Assembly (NCBI GenBank): GCA_020746875.1
Contig: JAGTJL010000001.1
Location: forward strand, 1,736,001 to 1,800,000
Source of the DNA: Rhexocercosporidium sp. MPI-PUGE-AT-0058
Lineage: Eukaryota; Ascomycota; Leotiomycetes; Helotiales
Direction: 5' to 3'
DNA: 64,000 bases
Positions 35,478 through 47,523 of this stretch are shown one piece after another. The position numbers and the translations under genes were made by a program. The notes beneath the pieces are model-generated. The model was not told the origin of the DNA and did not search any database. It was given only the letters and a program-made list of their open reading frames with translations. Positions within the stretch are counted from its first letter, which is position 1. Each line of letters opens with the position of its first letter.

Positions 35478-38400
35478 TCAACGACCCCGGTCCAACAGCG
35501 ACAACATTTGGGGACATCGCCCGCAGCGAGGCAAACACCAAGAAATTCACAGGCTCTCTCATCAGTTTCATGTCAAATTACAATTTCGACGGATTCGATC
35601 TGGATGTAAGTTATGTTCTTGTTTTCCACTCTATGTTCTCGATCTCTCTCGAGTCGACAGCGTGTGCATCGGAGAAGACCATACTGACTTCTTTCAGTGG
35701 GAGTATCCAGAAGCCGATGATAGGAGCGGCAAGTCGGATGTCTACGCAAACCTCTCAACATTACTGGAAAGAGTGAAGAGCGCCCTCAAGGCAACTGGTG
35801 GAAGAGATGGGCTCAGTATTACTCTGCTCGCATCGTACTGTCAGCTCTTTCAGATCGTCACCTAAAATTCTTTGCTTACAACTATCTAGGGTATCTGCAG
35901 CATTTCGACCTCCAGAAAATCCAAAACATTGTTGATTTCTTCAATATGTGAGCCTTCATTCAGAAATTCTCTCTTACTTCGGACTAGTCAATGCCGCGTC
36001 GTAGTATGACCTGTATGATCCCTTCTCCTCGGCGGGAACATTTCCAATATGCTGAATGCTATCCCACTCGATTCTGCTGTAAGCTGACCAATTAGTTGAT
36101 TTCCACGGCACGTGGGACATGGGCAACAAATGGGTGGGTCCTTACTTGAATCCTCACACAAATCTCACGGAAATCGAATCCGGGTTGGACTTGCTTTGGC
36201 GGAACGGCGTGAAAGAAGACAAAGTTGTACTGGGCGTAGCATTCTACGGACGTTCTTTCACAGTTTCAAATCCAGGCTGCACAGGCCCAGGCTGTGAATA
36301 CGCCTCTGGAGGCAACAAACAGCCTTGTAGCCACGAGACGAGTGTGGTACTGAACTCTGAGATCATCGACATTCAAAAACGAACAGGAGCCAAGGGAGTA
36401 CTGTTGAAAGATGCTGTCGTCAAGCAGATGGTGTATGATACCAACCAGTGGGTGACGTATGATGACGAGGACACATTCAAGCTTCGAGCCGATTACGCCA
36501 GATCACTTGGCCTGGGAGGTTTGATGGTTTGGGCGGTTTCCCATGATACGAAAGACGCAACCTTCAACATTGCCTTTGCCAAGGCTGCGAACAGGAAGTA
36601 TCAAGCGATAGCACAAACGGACGATGGTACCGAGGAGATTACTACTCCGAACCCTCAATGTAAATGGACAAATTGCTTGGAAAGTGCGTATTCAATCTAA
36701 CACCTTTTTCGGGAATTTATCTCGCTGACAATCCAGACTGCCCCAGTGGATGGGTGAGAATGTTGAGGAAAGATGGCAAAGAACACGGAACCGAATAAAT
36801 GGTCGACCAGCAGGGCTGCATCTCAGGTTACCACCAGTTATGTTGCCCGCCAGACGATGTGCCAACCTGCGGTTGGTACACACACAACAACGGGAATTGC
36901 AACTAGAAGTGCGGTGATGGCAGTAAGTTCAAGCCCAGAGGTTTCCTTGTGTTCAGCTCGCAGTGTATCAAAACAAATCGACCTTCGTAGAGCCAAAAAT
37001 TTGCTATCATTCCCATCTAGTGATCGAAATAGGATCGAACTCGATGTATTGCAAGAAAAACTACCAAGCCGCCTGCTGTACTGTTACCCAGAAATCAATG
37101 CACGTGAGTCTCGAACAACTACGTACAACTTCATTATGAAAAGCTAATTGGCTTGCCTAGCTTCATAATACGTGTACTTGGAGCAAGGCATTTCCAAACT
37201 GTAACTCAGATAGTTGCAGCACCGTCGGCGCTCCTTACAACCACGAGTATGCCAAATCTGGAACCGGGTCGGGTGGAGCGAAGTGCAAAGAAGTCGGGCA
37301 ACAGGATCTATGGAGTGAACTTACCTTGAGCCGCGAAAATCGGAAACTTTGTTGTCGTGAGGACGATCCAGCTATGGGTTGGGACGACTGCCAGTGGTAT
37401 ACCCAATATGGACTTTTCGGAAACAAGTGGCCCGAAGACTCCTGCTACGCAGGCTGCCCCGATGGGAAAATTCGTGTTGCGATGGACTCCAGTCTGAAGA
37501 CTTGCTCTAGTGGCGCCTCCGTAAGATGTTGTACGCCCCGATACTCCACCGTAACCAAGAGGGCCATTGCACCCAATCGGGAATTTGACACTCTTCTTGA
37601 GAGCTTCCTCTCTTACCCTCACTGTATCACGGAAGAACCAGATCATACCGCCTGGGGATACCAGAATACACTGATCGAAAATGTCCAGACCATACTTTTC
37701 GGCACTCCAGATGCCACCAAAATCAAAATATGGGACCAGCGCATCGGGACAGACTATCCATTCCTCAAATCCGAAAGTCTCAAGAAGTGGTCAAGTTCCG
37801 ATTCAACTGCATTACTGCTTGGATCCACTGGGCTGCCGAAAGCCGTCTTGTGCGGGTTAGCAATCTACAATTCATTGATCGCGGGTTCTGCTTATAAGTG
37901 TACTTGTACTTCGGAATGGTGTGGCACTACAGATGGTGGTACAGTGATTGATCGACGGATGACCTCAGACTGGTCTAACGAGACTCATACTGGCATTCTG
38001 CAAGGCAACTTTGTCGAAAGAAGCCTTGTAAAGAGATCCCCAGAAGATTATCGTGAATTGCGTGTTATTTCGGCTCTCACTGGCGCTCGGGTCATCTTTA
38101 CCGTCGCAATGATGAGTGTAAGTGTTGCGCGTCGCTTTCTTTTGCTATATTTCGCTGATAGATTATAGTATCCATCACGAGGAGAGTGGGAGGATACCAG
38201 CCCGGTCTTCCAGAAGGCCATTGACTTCTCGTCGGCGCTCTGCAGCAACGTGCAAATGTCAGCCAGAGCGCTCGGCCCGTTGGCTCGGGTGGGTTGGGAT
38301 AGTAAGTATCGCTTTTGCACGTAATCCACCCTTTGACCACATACTAATTTCTGCTACCTTAGCTGAACACCCATTCGAAAGACAAGCGTTTATGAACATG

Positions 38401-39290
38401 GTCGCAAGTACTATTGAAGGGATTCTCCCAAGTCTTAGGGCTCAAGACGGCACCATTGGGCACATCATAGTGTCCGCGTTTCCCGCACTTGATCCGGCTA
38501 TCTGGCAGCAGACAGCGCTTGCCACTATCCCTCAAAACATTTTACAGCCTTGGCCGTTAGCAGCGCCCAAGTGGGCTATTATTCGCCGCCTAACCAACTG
38601 TTTGGGGAGTGTTGGGTTCACTCGTGTCCTGACTCTCGCTCAGGAAGGATTCAACAGAATGAAAGGACAAGTAAGCTGACGTCGTCTCTCAGATGCTCGC
38701 TCCTCCCTATCTTGCACATGGACGCTTACAATATCAATAGGTATGGGGGTATAGATACCCTGTTGCTCTCGCCACGATGCAAGGATTGGTGGACGCTGAT
38801 TACACAGAATTCTTATCCAACATAAAGCTCGTAAGTTTCGGCTCTCTTAAAATCCAGTCAAAGTTTATGTCCTTACCCCTGCGCCCATTCCGACGCTGAC
38901 ATCCTCTTAATGTAGGGACTTGGAATCATCGAGTATTTTACCGTTCCTGTTGTTCATCAGGCTTATGTCACAATCCTAACGGCATTGAGGTGGAACACGG
39001 CAATCCTCCAGTTTCTACACTTCCAGTCCCATGGCGCTCAAATCGACCTCGTCGTTCGCGTTGATGAGTGATGGGGAGCCCATCTGGATGCCAATTTATC
39101 CGTTGTGCAGTCCTGGGCGACACAATGTCTTGACATGGCCACGGAACGGTGGTTTGCTCGGATTGATATCATGCAATACATAGATGAGCTGAGGCTCGTC
39201 GCAGACGCACTTACAATTGCGAGAATTGGGTACCCCACAAACCCGTATCAGATCACTGCAATGCCACCAACTCCGCCATAGGCATGAAAT
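35451..39290 (+). pseudogene. GH18 chitinase / killer-toxin alpha-subunit-like gene, truncated and interrupted
   Basis: Homology starts abruptly inside the GH18 barrel (VYVALGDWTFNDPGPT). The catalytic DxxDxDxE motif is split by a 92-nt intron (35606-35697; FDGFDLD then WEYP). Later come GVAFYGRSF and GGLMVWAVSHD, then a long Cys-rich C-terminal region (to about 37530) and a tail up to about 39290, as in subgroup C fungal chitinases. Signal peptide, LysM/CBM18 modules and the barrel start are missing. In-frame stops occur at 36796-36798 and 36904-36906 in the Cys-rich part. A frame change occurs near 38545, and another stop near 38745. Functional secretion or chitin cleavage is therefore unlikely. 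Only the relic is described here. Confidence 0.82.
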
Positions 39291-39661
39291 CTTTCGACTC
39301 TTGGATTTCTGCTGATTAGTATTTGTGGTCGTGAGCAAGAAGGTCAACACGGTACTGACGAGACGTGTGGCAGACATTGTGCAGGGGAAGTTCGTTACAT
39401 ATTACACAACATCACTCAGAGAAAAACGCTATCATAGAGCGAGATGCCTTTCCAACCTGCAGAGAGACTGTATTCTGGGAGCTACAGTGAGTCAAGCATC
39501 CTTAGGACAATGTACTCTTACATAGAATTTCAAGAGCGGTATTAGCTGCCGCTCCCACTTAGCTTTTCGTTGATCAACACAATATCCCGGCTTCTTAAAT
39601 GCAATGAGGCTTAAAAACCCGCATATCCTTCTGAATTTTACACGTGTATGTACCCGCAGCA
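39291..39661. other. Short intergenic region
   Basis: Lies between the end of the chitinase relic and the stop codon of the next minus-strand gene. Nothing recognised. Confidence 0.4.
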
Positions 39662-40609
39662 TCAGCTGCCTATTCGGTCCAGTATACTGCCTCCATAATC
39701 GCCCGAAACATAGTAATACACATCCTCCAGCTGATTCTTCACAGGCGAAGCTAATCTACCCGGGTCCAGCCATATCTTAAACCAGAAGTCCGCGAGGTCT
39801 CCAAGACGCAAACGATAACAATCAGCTCCTCCCGTGACACCTGGTGGAGGGAAAGCTTCCACAATTTTCACCCAAAAGCGGCCACCGAGCTCAAAGCTCT
39901 CAGAAGAAGATGGAGCGTCGGGCATAGATTGTTGGGCGGTCTGGAGTTGGTCCAAGGTCTCAGCATCGAGCAGAATGCAGGACTTCAATCGAGGACTTCC
40001 AGCTGAAATGTGTAATGGATCTCCTTGCCAGTGTGCGCAGGCCCATCGCTTGAAGTAATCGCTAACCTACCTCAACTGCATGAGAATTATTCTTCTCAGA
40101 AAACTAGCATGGCTAGCTTACCCGAGGCACAGTTGCTTCGTTCAAGCGTCCTTGTCTTCAATGACATCGTTGATAAAGCGCTCCACGAAACAATCATTCG
40201 GTGTCGAATTAACCGTCTCTGGCATTCCCTCTGGCCAGTCAAACTTGTACTCATACTTCCCTTTAAGTCTTTGCATCATTCTAGTGGCGAATTGAAGTTC
40301 TCTGTCGCTCCAGAGCCGGAGGAAACGATGAATCATCTCGATTCCCTGCTGGAACTTCTCGTTATCCCCATCTCGGTAAGCGGTGCGGATGATGGTGTAG
40401 CCCCATGTTCGAGCAAGATGATGCTCGTGCCAAAAGTTCTCCGTGAGAAACTTTAGGTGATCGGTAATCTGGGATCGATCTGGCTCGCACGTTTGAAGCT
40501 GAGCTTGTTCCGGGAACGTCCTACAATTGATTATAATTTGCAGTATTGCCTCCCGGTCCGCTGTAGCTGCGATCTCTTCGTTGTCGGCGGCAGTTGCATA
40601 CGAAGCCAT
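39662..40609 (-). pseudogene. Orphan two-exon gene, probably frameshifted
   Basis: Exon 1 from 40609 codes for 155 residues, including FLTENFWHEHHLARTWGYTI and FDWPEGMPETVN, and ends in TGA at 40144-40142. A GT-AG intron (40121-40049) follows at once. A second exon (40048-39662) then opens with RWACAHWQGDPLHI and runs without stops to DRIGS. The parts join only if one base of frame is changed between about 40155 and 40125, so either exon 1's stop is natural and exon 2 is lost, or there is a frameshift. I do not recognise the family; the tryptophan-rich composition suggests a globular soluble protein. Confidence 0.5.
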
Positions 40610-40739
40610 CTTTGAAAGATCACAGACTCTCGAATCGATAATTTGGATTGAATTGACAAGCCTACTGCGTGCTTTTGTGAAATTTGTAAGCGCAAACTTG
40701 GCGGATTAATCCTGGCACTTGCGCCTATCGCACGTGACG

Positions 40740-41866
40740 CACAAGTAAGGCAATCCAAATAATAAATAATAATCTATATAATATTGAGTGATCTTCCGTG
40801 AAATCGTTAAAAATATTAGTCGCGTAAATGCAAAGAGGCCTATGCGAGAACGTCAAAATCTCGACTTTTATACGTAAACGTAGGGTTTAATTTATTAAGC
40901 AAATATAACTGACGATCGACCCTATGTACGTTACCAACGTATATAACCAGCTCCTAAGCTCAACAGTTAAAATACGTATTTCTCCTGTCTAATTCGATAC
41001 TCGACTTGCAAGCAGTAGCGGCCTATAAACGGCTTTTCCAGCCGCAAGACTTATACTTCCTGTCGATTTCGCCTTCGCGACGTATATCGAGGGCAAAAGC
41101 AAAAGCCGAAATCAAATAATAGCCGCGTATAATAGTTTATACAAGCACAAAAGGTAGTCGAAGAAGCTTTACGGAATCGATTACGGCTTAAGAAATAGAA
41201 GACACGTTAGCTTAAGGATCGAAGGCGATAATTACAAAGGAATCGGTAGAGGCATTATAATTGAGAATTAGCCAACTTCGAGAAAGAACCGGTATACCTT
41301 AAAGGGCCATATCAGCAGTAAGAAGGGTATACAAAGCTTCGAGAGAGACATGCGAGTACTTACGAACGCTAAGATACACCGGAAAAGGGCTAGGACCGTT
41401 AAAACCCTCGATAGCCTCACTCGCATAATATCGAAGAAGATATATAAAAGAAAGAAAAAGAAAAAAAAGAAAAAGAAGAAAAAGAAGTGGAGCGCAAAGA
41501 ATAACCCCTCCGGAACAGATATTAAAAGATCTAGATAACGAAAGTATACCTGTTTCTCGACTACTGAAGAAGTCTTTTCCAGAACCGGATAAAGAAGAGT
41601 TACGAGCGAGTAAAGAAGCTTTTTGGCTTGAGGCGATACGTAAGAGAGCTGCTCGAAAAGCTCAAAAAGGAATTAGTTCGGATAACTTAGATAATTAAGA
41701 CGAGTATAAAAGAGAGCAAGAACTAGAAGAAGAAGTAAAAAAAGAGGATTAGAGGTCCGGAATCCACCCCGAAGCTTGCGAAGGGCGTAGATTAGCGTAG
41801 GGACAGGCCGGAAAGCAAATCGTATAATAAACATAATATAAAAGTGCTTTTCTAACCGTGGCGAAG
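40740..41866. repeat. AT-rich degenerate repeat island
   Basis: A sharp change to AT-rich, TA-rich sequence with almost no open frames (for example 40757-40790). It contains a purine-only A/G tract at about 41445-41487. This base composition, unlike the flanking genes, is what a transposon mutated by repeat-induced point mutation would look like. No transposase motif could be recovered, so the family is unknown. Confidence 0.55.
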
Positions 41867-41917
41867 CGAGGTCCCCTGGCCCCGGAGCTTGCGGAGGGCT
41901 GCTGGGGCAAGACCTCG
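41867..41917. repeat. Imperfect GC-rich hairpin at the island edge
   Basis: CGAGGTCCCCTGGCCCC and GGGGCAAGACCTCG form an imperfect 51-bp inverted repeat around a GGAGCTTGCGGAGGGC-type loop. It marks the right end of the AT-rich island and may be a transposon end or a small structured element. Confidence 0.5.
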
Positions 41918-41970
41918 TAAAGTACAGTAACCGAACCAAATCAAAACATCTCCCCTCCCCATCCCCTCCC

Positions 41971-44052
41971 CTAAAACTCAATATCCTCCTCCCCCTCACC
42001 GACCCCCTCCTCCCCCATCCCAGCCTCCCAAACCGGCTCAATCAAAATGCAACACCCCTCAACCCTACCCCTCAATCCCCTCAACCTCTCCCTAAAAGCC
42101 TTCATGGCCGCCACCCAGCTCTCTTCCCCTTGCCCCTCTCCCTCAACCACAATATTAATCTTCGTATCGGAAAGCGGCGTCCGCAGCGTGAGTTTGATCT
42201 TATCGATAGACTCGGCAGGGCGGGATATTAAGACGGAGAGGCTATCGAGGAAGGAGGAGAGCGTGGTATTGGAGAGGCGGCCGGTATCCCAGAGTTCTTC
42301 GGTGTAGCGCGGGGTATAGGTTATTACCCAGAGGGGAATTTGAGGTCTTGGTCTCGGGAGGGGGAGAGAGGGGGGGAGGGGGGAGGGTGTTGGTGACAAT
42401 ATTAGGGCACTGGGTAAGGGGAGATACGTTAGCTCAGGATCTAGAGATCTTTTGGAATGAAGGTCGAAATTGTCTCGGAGGGGGATAATTGGCTTTCTCA
42501 ATACTCACCTCGTAGCAGTCTCTGGTGACGATGTTTTGGGATGCTGCAGAGGTGGGGGAGGTGGGAGAATTCGCTGGGCATTTGTATTCCGCGACGGCGG
42601 CGGCGGCGGCAGTGGTGGTGTTGTTTTGGTAGGCAGAGAAGGCAAGGAACTGTCAATCGAAGCTAGAGAACTCCCCGAAGACATTTCTATGTTTTGATTC
42701 GGCGACTCCCTACCGCGCAGTGCTGCAGGAAGTTTCTTTCCTAGAGACTTGGACTGGGCTTTGATAGATGGCACGTTCAATTTCAAGATTTTCTTCCCAG
42801 CGATTGATGGTTGCTTCCTCGTAGGAGCATTATTCGACGCAGACGAAGTCTTCCCTGACACTTTCAAACCAGGAGAAGGTGGTTTTGTTACCTTAGGTTT
42901 CGATAGTGGTGTCTTGGAGGTTGTGGAAGAGCAGACCATTGGTGCCGCTGGAGCCTTGAAAGAGTCTCTGGTCAATGGCGCAGTATGGGTCTCGATGTTT
43001 CCACTCGATGACACCCTATTCTCCTGGGACGTCTCTCGCCCACAATCTTGGTCCCTCTCAATACTTTCCTTGAGAGCTGCACGCTCACTTTCGCTTGTCT
43101 CAAGAAGCTCATCGAGCACTTCGTCTGGAACGCAATTCGGATTATTTAGAGGGACGCGCTTCCGGTTGGATCGTCTCTGGTCGACCTGTGCTTTCCTTTT
43201 ACGCGTGTTTGTTTCGCTCGACGGGGCTTCTGGTTGTGGCGGGGAGGGTAAATCTGCCGTGTCATTCTTTGAAAGAAATTCATAGGCGTTCCTGATGTCG
43301 ATGTCCTGAATCCATATTAGTCTGATTGGTTTGGGTGTATGTAGTAAGGAGTGTGTTACTTACCACATCGTCTGGACCGTCAAAGACATCTGCAAGGATT
43401 GTTGCTCTGCTGCTGCTCGCGGAAGATGGCTTCGGTACTAGTATAGACTTCCTCTTTTGAATGTTCGTCGGTGAATCAGGCGTTTCTGTTCTCATAGTAC
43501 TCGATCTCGACATCACGCCGTGGCGCTGAGTTTTCTCTCCAAAGTGAGTCGTGCTTTCCGTCGGTTCTGACTCTCTTGTATGCCCGCGCTGTAAATTGTC
43601 AAATGCATCCTTGTTCTGCCTCCAGAAGATTTGCATCAGGATCGAGACAATTCTGTTCCATGTTAGTACCTGTCTCAACCCATCGTAGCATCGGCACCGT
43701 AAAACAGGGGTTCCTACCTGTCAGATCTCTCCGGGGATCTCACACCATCTTCATACAAAGCCCTTTCAGCACCCCAGAACCGATCGCCATAGTCACCATC
43801 CGACAGGAACGACTCCGCCATACTTTCCAGCTCCCACTGAACCGTTACGTCGTTCCATTTCAAGAGATTCTTGAGTTCCATACCGGGCGGCAATTGGTGC
43901 GATTGCACGAACTTCAAAGCCGCTTCTTGGAATCGGTCGGCATCCTTGTCAGGGGCGTTCTGGAGCCCGAGAAGTCCGCATAACTCTTTGACAGATGGTA
44001 TATTGATCATTGCAATATTAGGTCTCCGCGGTTTCGTTTGGTGTTTACTCAT
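41971..44052 (-). CDS. Unrecognised 619-aa protein with basic/proline-rich centre
   Basis: Four exons in consistent phase: 44052-43718, 43652-43364, 43305-42509, 42409-41971 (introns 65, 58 and 99 nt). The N-terminus (about residues 10-125) is a compact predicted globular part with INIPSVKELCGLLGL and ERALYEDGVRSPERSDR. The middle is disordered: Ser/Thr/Lys-rich with TRKRKAQVDQRRSNRKR (nuclear-localisation-like) and a run of prolines. The last 140 residues form a second ordered block (IPLWVITYTPRYTEELW and VEGCCILIEPVWE). The layout suggests a nuclear or chromatin-associated protein, but no domain is recognised. The alternative upstream Met (44184) would add 44 residues without conserved look. 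Confidence 0.7.
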
Positions 44053-44835
44053 GATATCTGTTGAGTTGTACGGCGAGGATTTAGCGAGTTGTAGGGGCTT
44101 CTCGCTTGAAGTATTAGTCGTACTGTTGACAATAAAAATCGAAAATGGTCGACGAACAGTTGAAGAGATAAAGTCGCATTGCAAGACTGTATTCCGACAT
44201 AAAAGGGTCGAGCAAGGAGAGTGATTACAGGGGTTTCGGTGAGCCCGCGTGCTGGTGCGGAATCATAGCCAGGTGTGCATCCCGAAGCGGCAGGTTTTGC
44301 TGCGAATAAACCTTGACGTACGGCGCAGCAGTTGGCAACCGATTTATAGACCACACAACGAGAAATAACGCCCCTTGATCGTTAAATAAAGAGCTTCAGA
44401 ATGATTGGTCAATATGACTTAAATAATACCCTCAAATTTGAACGAGATTTTTACGATACGATTTGAGCAGCGAGCATTCTTCGTGTTGTAACTCGTTAGG
44501 CTTTCTTCCTTATTATGATTTCAGCTGGCCTACATGAATCGGGTGCTGCCTGCTTCGACACATAGGAGTCTGCCTTGCCAATTTACTTGAAACATACTAG
44601 AGCTCATAGTGCGTTTCTTTTATGGCTCCTTTTTCTTGAGTAGTACTGCCATCAGTTCGCCGGAACAGAGGGCTGGTTCCCCGGTACCACTTGTAGAAGA
44701 TGACCCCCTTTCCACTCGTGACCCACAGTCCGTTTCTTTCGACTATAAATGCTCAGAAATCTTCGAGTATGAGAAAGAAAAAAGACATTACCCATCGAAC
44801 ATCCATCTGTCAATCAACAGTTCACGAAGAACCAA
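44053..44835. promoter_or_regulatory. Divergent intergenic region
   Basis: 783 bp between two divergently transcribed genes, so it should contain both promoters. An inverted CCAAT box (ATTGG) occurs near 44404. No other site is claimed. Confidence 0.4.
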
Positions 44836-45512
44836 ATGGATGCAAACATGAACGCACCGCAACGACCTGAGAACTTGGTCGAGGAGGCTTCTCGATTTGC
44901 CGCCATGCGGGCCCCAGTGCTGTGGACCGCAGGTGCTTTCTTCAATGTTCTAGGTACGTCCTCATAATTGTTCTTCTAGCAAACCCATAAAGAGACCGAA
45001 TGGAAGATGAAACGACCGTAGCAGAATCTTATCGAACCGCGCGCTTCGCTGCTAATGCAACAGCTTCTCAAGCCTGGGGCAGGATTATATTCCACGAACG
45101 TGATGCGCGCCAACGACTCAATGATCTCGAACCGCGAGTCAGCAATGTTGAACAACAACACCTCGCTATCGAGCCGCGAGTCGCCGCTTTGGAAGCTGGG
45201 ATTCATGACGGAGGTTATGAAGAATATGCCATTGAGATGGACAATACGAGCAGAATCACGCGCGTGAGAAGATACTGCCCGGCCGAGGAAATGCAGAAAG
45301 TCGTCAAGTTTACACCGAAGGTGAGGAATCACTTCACTTATTTTCACTCTGCTGTCTTCCAACACATCCTTTTTCTGCTGGTCGGAACTCAAACTAATGA
45401 GAGCCTTGTTTTGCAGTCATGTACTTTCATGATCGGATCCAGCAGCAGTGCAGTAGCTCCAAGACGCTCAGGCCGATTGCAGGAAAGAGGGGAGAGAGAC
45501 GAACTCGAATAA
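44836..45512 (+). CDS. Small coiled-coil protein, 179 aa, unknown
   Basis: Three exons (44836-44953, 44995-45320, 45417-45512) join in phase. Intron 1 is very short (41 nt); intron 2 is 96 nt, in-frame and stop-free, so it might also be retained. The centre has a heptad-like stretch with a repeated EPRV word (DLEPRVSNVEQQHLAIEPRV), suggesting a coiled coil. The C-terminus is Ser/Arg/Glu-rich. No signal peptide, membrane helix or known domain. The gene is divergent from the 619-aa gene. Confidence 0.5.
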
Positions 45513-46117
45513 ACGAATAAGATCAATCGATGATTAATCAACGAAAAGAATACTTTGGAGGTACTGGATAACAAAACAAAGCTTGCGACGTACGATCTTT
45601 TTCATTGGTCTAGGGATATTCAACATTACAAGCTCCGCTAAGAAAATGAAGGACGGAAAATTAAGGAGGGGAAAAAAAAGGAGCGCCTTCTCTTCACTTC
45701 TCGCCAAAGGATTTTTTTTTAATAAATGTATAACTAGGAATACGCGAGTGTCATAGACTTTCATTTATTAATAGTAGCTGGAGATAAATGGATATCCCCC
45801 CCCTTCTTGTCCGCCTTCATTAAACGAACTAATATAATTGTATAAACAAGAAGAAAAAACTATAAATTTAAAACACATCGGTCATCTTAATAGGGGGGAG
45901 AAGGAAGGCATAAACAAAGAGGGGGTATATAATAATACCCCTCCGCGACTTTCACTGGACTTGTCCAGAACAAGCAGGACCGCCTGCGAAGCTCCTTAAG
46001 TGGATTAAGGCATAAGAAGATAATATTAATAATTACAATAACCTTAACGGCGATAAGGAAATAGATCAGTGCTTAAGGACGAGCTTTTTCAGAAGGGGAG
46101 AAGTAGTATGACGGCTG
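45513..46117. other. AT-rich flank of the transposon
   Basis: Low-complexity, AT-rich sequence with no gene, directly left of the Tc1/mariner-like element. Confidence 0.5.
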
Positions 46118-46119
46118 TA

Positions 46120-47521
46120 TGGGGCGTTATTAAGTGGCCGATTGAGGCACGTGCGGAACCCTACCAAATTTGTTAACACAATACCACAAAGTGCAATTAA
46201 TATTTTGTTACCTGCCTATTACGCCTTCGACAATCATGAAGACGTTTATAATAATAATTATACATGTATTGAATTATTCCTTGATCAAACTCCTCTTCAA
46301 ATACTCTTGTAAACTTATTCAAAGCCTCCTTCTCTGTACGACTCCTTCGAGCAAGGAATAACTTCTTTAAAGGATGCGCATACGACTCAAATATCGACAA
46401 ATCGGGAGAGTTTCCCGGCGAAGTTATATACGGAACGTTATTTTTTGCAAACCAAGCTTTCTTCTTCTTTGAATCATCTGCTGAATCTTTATTTTGCCAA
46501 AGCGTAAGGCCTCGAGCAAGGAGGTCGTCCTTAATTAACGGAAGGATTTGCTGTGTATAAACTTCAGTTGTCATCTTGCCGTTCGAGTTGCTCGAGACTT
46601 TGTACGGAATCATCTTCTTGTATTCGTACCTAATAACAACGAAAACGTTTAAAAGAGGTAAGTGATCATCTTCTCGAGCTTTCGCTTTTGTGTCTTTTGA
46701 AGTAGTCTTTTTCAAGTAAACGTTGCAAGCTTTCTCTCGACTCTCTTTCCCTCTTCGACGTTTGACTCTCCAAGTAACTTGTGGCCTAATCCCGAGGTGA
46801 AACTCATCGCAAAAAACAACGTCTTTCCAATTCTCCGAGTGAGGTCAAATCTGTAATTGCTCGGTGCAATGTTCTCATCGAGCTCGAGCTTGAGACTCAA
46901 GAAGCTCCTTCTCTTCTTCGCAAACAGCGTTAATGATATTCTCGTCGTCTCCCATAGCGATTTGGATTGCTTTTGGACGAATCGTTCGTTTTCCAGGTAT
47001 GCTCTTTTTCGTAGCCTTTGGAAGCTCAACTCTAGCGCTTTCGACGATATCTAACTAAGGAGCCCCTCGATCGATCAATAGTACCGAATCGTCATCCAAA
47101 TAATCTGCGATTGCAGCTGTTTCGTTCCGAGTAAGGCTTCTCTTTCGACCTCGAGGATCAGGCCCTGAATCAGGTAAATTATGACGAGTGCGAACCTCAT
47201 AAGAGCGTAGTACTCGAGACTGACTTCGTTCAGTAACACTAGAGATTTGTTTGACGATGTCGCATGAGATAGGGTTGCCGGTAAGTTGCTCAGCGAGTTT
47301 GAGTGCTATAATAGCCGTTCGAGCTGGTGTTCTAATATGGCCGTCGCCACTAGTATGCTTAAGATCAGGAGGAGGAGTATAAGGTCGCGCGCGCGACTTG
47401 CGCTTCTTTGCAGTCCTCGTAGGAGCCATGGAGTATTGTAATTAAGAGGTTTGTTTACATGTAAATAAAGCTATTTGGTGGGGTGCGCACGTGCCTTAAT
47501 CGGCCACTTAATAACGCCCCG
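46120..47521 (-). mobile_element. Tc1/mariner-like DNA transposon, 1402 bp
   Basis: The ends are about 50-bp inverted repeats: both begin GGGGCGTTATTAAGTGGCC and stay nearly identical through GGCACGTGCG to ACCAAAT. They are flanked by TA on each side (46118-46119 and 47522-47523), the target duplication of Tc1/mariner elements. The inside is filled by a minus-strand transposase gene. Because the ends are nearly intact while the gene is broken, the copy looks fairly recent but non-autonomous. Confidence 0.88.
46197..47429 (-). pseudogene. Tc1/mariner-type transposase, broken
   Basis: The N-terminal piece (47429-47055) has a basic start and a helix-turn-helix-like region (RSQSRVLRSYEVRTRHNLPD). 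Central and C-terminal pieces are in other frames. The first catalytic Asp is seen in FCDEFHLG near 46810. The second region reads LWQNKDSADDSKK, where Asp is expected at the Asn. The third carboxylate lies in NSPDLSIFES, followed by YAHPLKK. The gene has at least one frame change (about 46700-47055) and a stop within the central part, and the second catalytic Asp looks replaced by Asn. No active enzyme is expected. Confidence 0.82.
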
Positions 47522-47523
47522 TA

